The notes beneath the pieces are model-generated. The model was not told where the DNA came from, did not search any database, and saw nothing but the letters and a program-made list of their open reading frames with translations. From Candidatus Eiseniibacteriota bacterium (lineage in GTDB: Bacteria > Eisenbacteria > RBG-16-71-46), in contig VBPB01000182.1 in NCBI GenBank assembly GCA_005893365.1, forward strand, positions 5,633 to 12,947: a stretch of DNA of 7,315 bases, read 5' to 3'. Positions 1-5,932 of the stretch are shown here, piece by piece. Numbering within the stretch: the first letter of the stretch is position 1; every line of letters starts with the position of its first letter. Made by a program: the position numbers and the translations under genes.

Positions 1-1
1 C

Positions 2-835
2 GCGCATGAACGGCAGCCGAGCCAGAAGCTTCCGCCTAGCCGGGTCGGAATCCTCGATCAGATCGGGCGCGAGACGCTCGCGATCTTCGGGGAGAGCCGC
101 GCACTCGACTTCGTCGGCGACATGGTGCTCGCGGGCGCGCAAGCAATCCGCCGTCCGCGCTCGGTGAACTGGGCGGACGTATCGCGACTGGTCGAGCGCG
201 CCGGTGCCGACGGGCTACCGATCGTGCTGATGCTGAACTTCCTGGTCGGGCTCGTTACGGGGTTCCAGGCGGCGATCCAGCTCTCGCAGTTCGGCGCGAA
301 CATCTTCGTCGCCGACCTGGTCGGCCTCTCCGTGACGCGCGAGCTGGCGCCGCTCATGACCGCGATCATCGTCGCGGGCCGGTCCGGCGCGGCCTTCTCG
401 GCCGAGCTCGGAACGATGCGGGTCGACGAGGAGATCGATGCGTTGCGCACGCTCGGCCTCGACCCCTACCACTTCCTGGTCTTCCCGCGCGTGATCGCAC
501 TCGTGCTCGTCCTCCCGCTGCTGACGATCCTCGCCGACGTCGCCGCCATCGCCGGCGGGCTGCTCGTCGCGCTGCTGCGCCTCGACATAACTTTCGCGGC
601 ATACCTCGTGGAGACGCGAGATGCAGTTCAAGCTTGGGACGTGTTCTCCGGCATCCTCAAGACCGTCTTCTTCGGCGCGAACATCGCGCTGATCGCCTGC
701 GCGCGGGGGCTGGCCACGTCGGGCGGCGCCGAAGGCGTGGGGCGCTCGACGACCTCGGCTGTCGTGACGAGCCTGTTTGCGATCGTGGTGCTCGACGCGA
801 TCTTCACGCTGGTGTTCAATGCGTTCGGAGGGTGA
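2..835 (+). CDS. mlaE: MlaE-family ABC transporter permease, 5' partial
   Basis: Inner-membrane permease of an Mla-type phospholipid/lipid ABC transporter; it partners the MlaF-like ATPase and MCE protein encoded next. The frame is open from base 2 with no ATG, GTG or TTG before 122, so the true start lies left of the window; 277 residues are visible. The ATG at 122 falls inside conserved sequence and is unlikely to be the start. Family hallmarks are seen: ELAPLMTAIIVAGRSGAAFS at about visible residues 114-133, followed by an ELGTM segment, and GGAEGVGRST at 241-250. Hydrophobic segments lie near visible residues 71-92, 117-137, 161-193, 220-235 and 252-274. Many relatives carry an N-terminal STAS domain; none is visible, but the N-terminus is missing. 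A GGAGG near its 3' end serves the next gene. Confident in family; the lipid substrate is not determinable. Confidence 0.95.
   Translation, partial: AHERQPSQKLPPSRVGILDQIGRETLAIFGESRALDFVGDMVLAGAQAIRRPRSVNWADVSRLVERAGADGLPIVLMLNFLVGLVTGFQAAIQLSQFGANIFVADLVGLSVTRELAPLMTAIIVAGRSGAAFSAELGTMRVDEEIDALRTLGLDPYHFLVFPRVIALVLVLPLLTILADVAAIAGGLLVALLRLDITFAAYLVETRDAVQAWDVFSGILKTVFFGANIALIACARGLATSGGAEGVGRSTTSAVVTSLFAIVVLDAIFTLVFNAFGG
827..831 (+). promoter_or_regulatory. Ribosome binding site for mlaF
   Basis: GGAGG lies in the last codons of mlaE, 11 nt before the ATG at 843. It decides the mlaF start: a longer in-frame reading from 777 would overlap mlaE by 59 bases and add residues with no ABC-ATPase character. 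Confidence 0.7.
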
Positions 836-842
836 GCCCCCG

Positions 843-1562
843 ATGATCGCGGTCGAGCGTCTCTCGATCGGATACGGCGAGACGGTGATCCTCGAGGATC
901 TCGATTTCGCGGTGCCGAACGGCGAGGTGTTCGCGATCCTCGGCGGCAGTGGCAGCGGGAAGTCCACGCTGCTCCGGAACCTGATCGGTCTGGACCTGCC
1001 GCTCGCCGGCCGCGTCCTGGTCGGCGGCGCGCCTCCGGCCCAGGTGCTGGGACCGCCGCGCTTCGGGGTGTTGTTCCAGTCCGGTGCGCTGTTCGGGTCG
1101 ATGACACTCGCCGAGAACGTCGCGCTTCCGCTTCGGAAGTGGAGCGACCTCGACGCCAATGCGATCGATGTCATCGTGCGCGCGAAGCTCCGGCTCGTGG
1201 GCCTGGAGGGCTTCGAAAACCACCTCCCCGCCGAGGTTTCCGGCGGCATGAAGAAGCGAGCTGGCATCGCGCGCGCACTGGCGCTCGATCCGCCGCTGCT
1301 GTTCCTCGACGAGCCGTCGGCCGGGCTCGATCCCATCCGCTCGGTGGAGCTGGACGAGCTGATCCTGACCCTGAACCGCAGCCTGGGCGTGACCACGGTG
1401 CTCGTCACCCACGAGCTCGCGAGCATCTTCGCGGTTGCCTGCGAGTGCATCCTGGTCGATCGCGACGCGCGCGGCATCATTGCACGCGGACGGCCGCTCG
1501 AGCTCCGCGATGGAAGCCCCGACCCGCGCGTCCGTTCCTTCTTCAACCGCCGGCTGGCCTGA
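843..1562 (+). CDS. mlaF: MlaF-family ABC transporter ATPase
   Basis: Cytoplasmic ATPase that powers the MlaE permease; 239 residues, close to the usual size for MlaF. Visible motifs are Walker A GGSGSGKST at 34-42, Q-loop Q79 in LFQSGALF, signature SGGMKKRAGIARA from 133, Walker B LLFLDEP with D156 and E157, D-loop SAGLDP, and the switch His at 190 in VTHEL. The signature with GGMKKR in place of the common GGQ form is characteristic of the Mla/Mkl (lipid and toluene-tolerance) subgroup, which separates it from generic importers. The ATG at 843 is chosen for the upstream GGAGG and the 7-nt gap after mlaE. It ends one base before the mlaD start, so translation is probably coupled. All catalytic motifs are intact. 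Confidence 0.96.
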   Translation: MIAVERLSIGYGETVILEDLDFAVPNGEVFAILGGSGSGKSTLLRNLIGLDLPLAGRVLVGGAPPAQVLGPPRFGVLFQSGALFGSMTLAENVALPLRKWSDLDANAIDVIVRAKLRLVGLEGFENHLPAEVSGGMKKRAGIARALALDPPLLFLDEPSAGLDPIRSVELDELILTLNRSLGVTTVLVTHELASIFAVACECILVDRDARGIIARGRPLELRDGSPDPRVRSFFNRRLA

Positions 1563-1563
1563 C

Positions 1564-2463
1564 GTGGCGACGACCGCGACCAGCCACTGGAAGCTCGGGC
1601 TCTTCGTCGTCGCGGCGCTCGCGACGATGGTGGCGGTTGCGTTCTGGATCGGAGCGCAGCGCTTCAAACGCGAGTCGTTCGAGGCGATCAGCTACTTCGA
1701 CGAATCCGTGCAGGGACTCGACGTGGGCTCACCGGTCAAGTGGCGCGGCGTGACCGTCGGCACCGTGAAGGACCTCACGGTCGCTCCCGACGGGCGCCAT
1801 GTGCAGGTCACCTCGGACATCTTCGTCGACGCCCTGAAGCGCCTCGGCCTCGAGGTACCGCAGCGTGGCCAGGCTTTCATCCACCCGAACCTCCGCGTTC
1901 AGCTCGCCTCCGTCGGGATCACAGGGAACCGCTTCCTCCAGACGGACTTCTTCGACCCCGTGCGCCACCCGCCGCCGCCGCTCCCGTTCGAGCCGCCCTG
2001 GAACTACGTCCCGTCGGCGCCTTCGACGCTGAAGAGTGTCGAAGACTCGGCCCTCGAGATCTTGAACAAGCTTCCCGCAGTCGAGGACCAGGCCACAGAG
2101 ACGCTCGTCGGCCTCCGCGAGACGCTCGCGTCGGTCGACGGATTGACTGCAACGCTCAAGGCGGACGACGGCGCGTTCCACACGCTCCTCGTCCAGCTCC
2201 GGAGCACCGCCTCCCGGCTCGAGCGAGCGCTCGAGGAAGCGCAGCTCGGCACGACGACCGCTTCGCTGCGGAGCGCGTCGGGCCAGGTCGGCGAGGCGGC
2301 GGCGGGGGTGGGTGACACGCGCGAGGAGCTGGCCGCGAGCCTCGTCGCGCTGCGCGAGACGCTCGAGGCAGTGCGTGCTCTGTCGGATTCGCTCGACCGG
2401 GATCCGAGCGCGCTGCTTCGTGGATCGCGGGCCGACGGGCCGATCCCCGCGCAGGAGCCTTGA
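1564..2463 (+). CDS. mlaD: MlaD-like MCE-domain protein with long helical tail
   Basis: Inner-membrane-anchored periplasmic substrate-binding subunit of the Mla/MCE lipid transporter. The proposed GTG start sits one base after the mlaF stop and gives 299 residues; no good ribosome binding site is visible, so coupling to mlaF is likely. An ATG at 1510 is possible but would overlap mlaF and add a tail before the usual short cytoplasmic N-terminus. One membrane helix spans about residues 11-30. A single MCE domain follows, about 39-115, with the typical VQGLDVGSPVKWRGVTVGTV at 49-68. From about 170 to 290 the protein is predicted helical, rich in Leu, Glu, Arg and Ala, ending in DPSALLRG as in Pqi/Mce-type proteins. 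It is much longer than E. coli MlaD (about 183 residues). Family confident; whether it behaves as MlaD or as a needle-forming MCE protein is open. Confidence 0.92.
   Translation: MATTATSHWKLGLFVVAALATMVAVAFWIGAQRFKRESFEAISYFDESVQGLDVGSPVKWRGVTVGTVKDLTVAPDGRHVQVTSDIFVDALKRLGLEVPQRGQAFIHPNLRVQLASVGITGNRFLQTDFFDPVRHPPPPLPFEPPWNYVPSAPSTLKSVEDSALEILNKLPAVEDQATETLVGLRETLASVDGLTATLKADDGAFHTLLVQLRSTASRLERALEEAQLGTTTASLRSASGQVGEAAAGVGDTREELAASLVALRETLEAVRALSDSLDRDPSALLRGSRADGPIPAQEP
2453..2457 (+). promoter_or_regulatory. Ribosome binding site for the auxiliary lipoprotein
   Basis: AGGAG inside the end of mlaD, 5 nt before the ATG at 2463. It favours that ATG over the TTG at 2460, which would leave only 2 nt. 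The start overlaps the mlaD stop as TGATG, implying coupled translation. Confidence 0.65.
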
Positions 2464-3038
2464 TGCGCGCGGGATGGATCGGAATCGCGTTCCTCGCGTC
2501 CGGTTGCCTGTTCCGGGACGCGCCCGCGCCGCGGTTCTTCCGTCCCGAGTCCGCCGCCCTCGACGCCCCGAGCGTGGCGCCGTCCGTTGTCACCGGCGTC
2601 CCGCTTCGTCTCCGTCCCGTGCAGGGAACGCCTCTGCTGCGTGAGCGCATCGTATGGCGCGCTTCGGCGGTCGAGTACGGGTTGTACGAGCAGCGACGCT
2701 GGAGCGATCTGCCGGCGAGCTACGTCGAGCGCGCGCTCGAGAGCGCGCTCCGCGCGACGCCTGGCGTCCGTCTCGCCGACCGACCCGGCGCGGCGGTACT
2801 CCGCGTCGAGGTCGTTGCGTTCGAGGAGGTGCAGGCGCCGGCTCGAGTGGCGGCCGTGTCGCTCGCGGTCAAGCTGATCGACATCGAACGGTTTCGTCTC
2901 ATCGATCGCACGTTCAGCGCCGAGGCGCCGATCGCGAATGAGACGCCGGCTGCGACGGCGACGGCGATGGGAAAAGCGCTCGATGATGCCGTGACAGCCG
3001 TCGCTGTCGCCGTGGGAGAGAGGCTGCAAGCACGATGA
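2463..3038 (+). CDS. ABC-type transport auxiliary lipoprotein (PqiC/YmbA-like)
   Basis: 191-residue lipoprotein, probably outer-membrane anchored, acting as periplasmic partner of the MCE protein. The short signal peptide ends in the lipobox LASG-C with lipidated Cys at residue 15. The segment around residues 60-100, with RERIVWRASAVEYGLYEQRR followed by WSDLPASYVERALESAL, matches the arginine-Tyr-Trp-Pro pattern of the ABC auxiliary lipoprotein family (PF03886/DUF330; PqiC in E. coli). Placement directly after mlaEFD with an overlapping start supports this role; E. coli mla lacks such a gene, whereas pqi has it. The C-terminal part (about 150-191) is Ala-rich and helical. Family assigned by pattern recognition, not by a search; ring or pore formation is inferred from PqiC only. 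Confidence 0.85.
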   Translation: MRAGWIGIAFLASGCLFRDAPAPRFFRPESAALDAPSVAPSVVTGVPLRLRPVQGTPLLRERIVWRASAVEYGLYEQRRWSDLPASYVERALESALRATPGVRLADRPGAAVLRVEVVAFEEVQAPARVAAVSLAVKLIDIERFRLIDRTFSAEAPIANETPAATATAMGKALDDAVTAVAVAVGERLQAR

Positions 3039-3085
3039 GCGTCAGCTCCGCGCCGTGCGCGGCCAAGTGGAGATCTCGACTTTGA
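3035..3085 (+). CDS. Possible 16-codon bridging ORF
   Basis: A tiny frame whose ATG overlaps the lipoprotein stop (ATGA at 3035-3038) and whose TGA overlaps the candidate TTG start of the next gene (TTGA at 3082-3085). The product would be MSVSSAPCAAKWRSRL. A purine-rich GGGAGAGAGG at 3014-3023 could act as a ribosome binding site. It has no recognisable domain. Either it is a translational-coupling relay or the overlaps are chance; chance is quite possible in such a dense region. Confidence 0.25.
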   Translation: MSVSSAPCAAKWRSRL

Positions 3086-3804
3086 GCAACCCTGAACGAC
3101 TGTGCTCCTCGTTGACGAATGATCGGAATCCGTGCAACGCCCGCCGATTCGGCTGGACGCGGTTCTGCTGGCATCACCAACCGTGGCCTGAGATCGGGCT
3201 CTCTACGGTGATCGCGTTGTTCGTCGGCGTCAACGCGACCTGGTTCATCGCCCTTCGAGGTCAGCAGTGGACGCGTGAAGCAGTCCGATCTTTGGAGGAG
3301 GCGACAAACGAGGCCGCGCACCCGACACGGCGCTTCGAGATCCCCAGCCTGCAGCCAGACGAGAGGGTCTTGATCGGTTCGGTTAGTTACGGAAAAGTAT
3401 CCCATGACAAGCTTACGCTCGGCGACTCCGACTACGAGATCGACCGTTCGCCGGAGGGAGCCTTCTACCTGTCCGGCGAGATCCGCGATCGAGGTGGAAG
3501 TAACGTCGTGGCGCAGCTGAAGAACTCGCGCCTCTACGTCTTTCCGGGTCTCGCGTACGATTTCAACGCGGACTCGAGCGCCATCGAGGTGGTAGACCCC
3601 GAGTCACGCCCCGTCCTGCAGTTCGCCCGCGACGAGGACGGTCTCGTAGGATGGATCGGCACCTACCAGAAATCGGGCGAGGTCTTTGTTTGCGGAGACC
3701 CGTGCGCAACGGTATCGGAGAAGGAGGCGCTCCCGGTACTGGCTCGCCAGCGCAGGATCTTCCTGTACCCGGGCTATCTCCATCCGGGAGCGCGCGAGCG
3801 CTGA
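3082..3804 (+). CDS. Uncharacterised membrane protein with N-terminal Cys/His mini-motif
   Basis: 240 residues from the TTG at 3082, chosen for a GGAG 9 nt upstream; GTG starts at 3055 or 3067 remain possible. Residues 8-32 read C-x9-C-x10-C-x-H-H, with an LT after the first Cys and FCWHH at the end. This resembles short zinc-knuckle-like modules of the type C-x-x-x-T-x(n)-C-x(n)-YCWxH seen at termini of uncharacterised bacterial proteins; metal binding is inferred. One membrane helix covers about 38-58, then a short charged helix and a beta-rich domain to the C-terminus containing FNADSSAIEVVDPESRPVLQ, a pattern I associate with other uncharacterised single-span proteins. No enzyme motif is seen. 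It lies 43 nt after the lipoprotein gene and could share its transcript. Base composition is visibly less GC-rich than in mlaEFD, consistent with separate origin. Confidence 0.75.
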   Translation: MSNPERLCSSLTNDRNPCNARRFGWTRFCWHHQPWPEIGLSTVIALFVGVNATWFIALRGQQWTREAVRSLEEATNEAAHPTRRFEIPSLQPDERVLIGSVSYGKVSHDKLTLGDSDYEIDRSPEGAFYLSGEIRDRGGSNVVAQLKNSRLYVFPGLAYDFNADSSAIEVVDPESRPVLQFARDEDGLVGWIGTYQKSGEVFVCGDPCATVSEKEALPVLARQRRIFLYPGYLHPGARER

Positions 3805-3823
3805 GCTCAAGCCCGCCTGCCTT

Positions 3824-3853
3824 GCCCCGCTCCGAGGGAATGGTCATCGGGGC
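3824..3853. terminator. Weak hairpin between convergent genes
   Basis: GCCCCG at 3824-3829 can pair with CGGGGC at 3848-3853 across an 18-nt loop, in the 58-bp gap between the convergent hypothetical and subtilase genes. There is no T-tract on either strand, so it is at best a weak or Rho-assisted bidirectional terminator. Confidence 0.25.
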
Positions 3854-3862
3854 GACGGACCG

Positions 3863-5587
3863 TCACCTCGGAGAACGTGCGGGTGCCCGACGTGCGCGCC
3901 TCGAACCGATCGCGAGCAGCGTGGCCGCGCCGGCGATCAGTTGCATCGTCGCCCCCGGCTCGGGCAGGCTCGAGGCGACCGCGTCGAGTCGTCCGAAGCC
4001 GCTGGCAGTGTCGAAGCCCACCGCCCCGATGTCGACGGCACCTTTGCGTAGCGCGACCTGAACCGCGAGGGGCGTCAGCGATGGATTCTTCTGGAGGAGC
4101 AACGCGGCCACGCCGGCCGTGTGGGGCGAGGCCGCCGACGTGCCGAAGAATGCGCAGAACGGCGGGCATGCCGGGAAGCCCCCCGCATTCGAGATCGACA
4201 CCCCGTCGAAGCCGGCCAGATCCGGCTTGGCCCGGTCCACGCGAGCCGGAAAGTCGACGCGCGCCGGTCCGCGCGAGCTGAACGACTCGACCTGGTCCAG
4301 ACCCGGGTCGGCGGCGTCGATCGCGGCGACGCTCACCACCTCGTCGAGCGCCGGATGGCCGATGATGCTGCCGGTGGGTGTCACGTGCTCGAGCGAGCTG
4401 GCCCCAAGACAAAAGACCTCGAGCCGCCGCGCCGCGCTCTGCCCGAAGCGATCGATGACGAGGTTGGCGAGAGCGTTCGCGTTGCTCAGGTTCGACACCG
4501 ATATCGCCTCGATCGGATCCTGGGCGCCGACCTGAGGGTCATTGCTCACCGCGACGACATTCAGGTTCTGGTCGAGAAGGAAGAGGTCGTAATCGTTGGC
4601 GGAGGCGCCGAACGGGTCGTTCCACTGCAGGATGCAGGTGAGGGTGCCGCCCGGCGGCACGACGACCGTGTTCGTGTTGTCGCCGGCGCCCCCGGCGAAG
4701 TCGTGCAGCGTCGAGTTCGGCGTGGCGACGAAGTCCTGCTCGAGGTGCTGCCTCGCCTCGTTGCCGGCCGACGAGTGGGCGACCGGGCCGTCCTGGAAGT
4801 ACGGCTCGCCGAAGAACCCCAGATCGTCGACGATCACGTCGGCACCCGCGGCCGTGAGGCATTGCACCGCCTGGATCATCTCGAAGCTGTCCGTTGGGCC
4901 AGCAAAGAGCAGCTGAGCGCCCGGGGCGATGTCGTGCACGATCTCGAGCAGGGCCGTGCCCTCGTCGCCGCTACCGCGGCGGCAGCCGCCGCTCGGAACC
5001 GTCACGTTGGGCAGGTCGGCGGTCCGCTGCGCGTCCGCCACGTGGTCGATGCCGTCGGAGATGACACCGACGACCACGCCGCGGCCATCGAGGCCCTGGA
5101 CGCGTAGCAGGTCAGCCTCCCCCTCTGAGTCCCCTTCGGTCGTGGCCCTCCCGACGCGCACGACGGCCGGGTCGACCGGACGCACCGCGTGCACCCACGA
5201 GAACTCGGCGACCCGGTCGAGCAGGACGTCATCGATGCTGCCGCGGACGCGGCCCAGACGGAAGTCGACGCCCTCCACGGTCAAGCCGGCTTGGTGCAAC
5301 GCCTCGATCTGCTCGACGCCCAACGGGTTGCAGTCCACATACACCAGCAACTGGCCCTCGGGCGAGCGCGGCGGGTCGGCCAGGACGAGCGGGCCGGCGG
5401 ACGGTCCCAACCTTCGCTGCGCGGCCCTCAGCCAGCTGCTCACCTTGTTATCGGCCGTCTTGCTTCCCCGGGCGAAGTGCGGGCGGGTGAGGCGGTCGAG
5501 CGTATGGGGGGCAGATTGCGGCGCCGCCGAGGCGCTGATGGCAAAGAAGGCGGCGAGGATGGATGCCACGGACGACAGGGAGTTCAT
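3863..5587 (-). CDS. Secreted subtilase-like (S8) protein with PEP-CTERM tail
   Basis: 574 residues from the ATG at 5587, chosen because GGAGG lies 4 nt upstream and a signal peptide follows at once (about 1-21, cleavage near ASA-A); a longer start at 5641 would bury it. Residues about 77-140 resemble an inhibitory propeptide. The subtilase core has the Asp motif VGVISDG (D178), the oxyanion motif SSAGN (N276), SSRGP at 437-441 and GTSAASPH with nucleophile S484. The position normally HGT reads E209-G210-T211 in GDEGTALLEIVHD, so the usual catalytic His is absent; H218 is nearby. A beta-rich insert (about 295-400, with LQWNDPFG and DYDLFLLD) interrupts the core. The C-terminus has LPEPG at 541-545, a hydrophobic stretch and an Arg cluster: a PEP-CTERM signal for exosortase-dependent sorting. 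Fold confident; protease activity doubtful. Confidence 0.9.
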   Translation of the reverse strand: MNSLSSVASILAAFFAISASAAPQSAPHTLDRLTRPHFARGSKTADNKVSSWLRAAQRRLGPSAGPLVLADPPRSPEGQLLVYVDCNPLGVEQIEALHQAGLTVEGVDFRLGRVRGSIDDVLLDRVAEFSWVHAVRPVDPAVVRVGRATTEGDSEGEADLLRVQGLDGRGVVVGVISDGIDHVADAQRTADLPNVTVPSGGCRRGSGDEGTALLEIVHDIAPGAQLLFAGPTDSFEMIQAVQCLTAAGADVIVDDLGFFGEPYFQDGPVAHSSAGNEARQHLEQDFVATPNSTLHDFAGGAGDNTNTVVVPPGGTLTCILQWNDPFGASANDYDLFLLDQNLNVVAVSNDPQVGAQDPIEAISVSNLSNANALANLVIDRFGQSAARRLEVFCLGASSLEHVTPTGSIIGHPALDEVVSVAAIDAADPGLDQVESFSSRGPARVDFPARVDRAKPDLAGFDGVSISNAGGFPACPPFCAFFGTSAASPHTAGVAALLLQKNPSLTPLAVQVALRKGAVDIGAVGFDTASGFGRLDAVASSLPEPGATMQLIAGAATLLAIGSRRARRAPARSPR

Positions 5588-5717
5588 CTTTCCTCCGGCG
5601 CAAACGCCGACCGGCGTGTGCCAACGGGCGCGTATCGACAACTACGCCCGGGCGGCCCCGCCGGATGCAAGGCGCCGGAGGCAGTGCTCTAGCGGCGGCT
5701 CTTCCCCGACTCGGCCG
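5588..5717. other. Leader and spacer upstream of the subtilase-like gene
   Basis: About 130 bp without a supported gene. It holds the ribosome binding site and the CGGCG hairpin near the subtilase start, plus one arm of an inverted repeat at 5689-5696. I looked for a -35/-10 promoter reading leftward and found no convincing pair. Confidence 0.4.
5592..5596 (-). promoter_or_regulatory. Ribosome binding site of the subtilase-like gene
   Basis: On the minus strand GGAGG precedes the ATG by 4 nt and fixes the start at 5587. A small hairpin, CGGCG-TTTG-CGCCG (5596-5609), abuts and shares one base with it, so it might modulate access to the site. Confidence 0.65.
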
Positions 5718-5721
5718 CTAG
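5689..5721 (-). terminator. Inverted repeat spanning the stop of the 5718-5900 remnant
   Basis: CTAGCGGC at 5689-5696 and GCCGCTAG at 5714-5721 form a perfect 8-bp stem with a 17-nt loop. On the minus strand the first arm contains the stop codon of the upstream reading frame. No T-run follows, so a terminator role is only suggested by position. Confidence 0.3.
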
Positions 5722-5900
5722 CCGCGCGGCGTCTTCGCGCCGCGGCGTGCCACGTTGCCGATGGCGCGCGCGAAATCCCCGAGACCGGCCCGCACCTTGC
5801 TGCGCGCGGGCGTTCCCGCGGCGGCGTCGCCGCGCAGGAAGCGCAGCACGCGGTCGGCGCTGACGCGCGCGCGGGTCGAGTCCACCGAGCGCCAGCACAC
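5718..5900 (-). pseudogene. Possible 3' remnant of an unidentified gene
   Basis: A 60-residue open frame (GTG at 5900 is the only candidate start near its beginning) whose third codon positions are almost all G or C, as in the confident genes here. The overlapping frames give only arginine-rich shadow sequence. It contains SVDSTRARVSADRVLRFLRG and ends in a basic tail. Upstream of 5900 the same frame stays open but loses the third-position bias (CTA, ACA, CCA, GGA, CCT), and I see no ribosome binding site. This fits the C-terminal end of a gene that has lost its start. I do not recognise the family. A short intact gene is the alternative. Confidence 0.35.
5725..5744. repeat. GC-rich hairpin
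   Basis: CGCGGCG (5725-5731) and CGCCGCG (5738-5744) form a perfect 7-bp stem with loop TCTTCG, inside the end of the 5718-5900 reading frame. It could be a transcript-stabilising or terminating structure, or simply a product of GC-rich codons. Confidence 0.35.
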
Positions 5901-5932
5901 GCGACCCCGAGGTAGTCCCCGTGGGCGCGGTG

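Noticed and set aside
215..1546. Long minus-strand open frame opposite mlaE and mlaF
   Set aside because: It lies antisense to two motif-complete genes, is rich in Arg, Ser and Pro, and has no domain; an effect of GC-rich codons.
2004..3029. Minus-strand open frame opposite mlaD and the lipoprotein gene
   Set aside because: Antisense to well-supported genes, Arg- and Ser-rich, no motif and no ribosome binding site context.
4121..5107. Plus-strand open frame opposite the subtilase-like gene
   Set aside because: Composition is a mirror of the subtilase codons (Arg, Val, Asp, His rich) while the minus strand shows clear S8 motifs.
5588..5641. Upstream ATG giving an 18-residue extension of the subtilase-like protein
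   Set aside because: It would put polar residues before the signal peptide and ignore the GGAGG positioned for the ATG at 5587.
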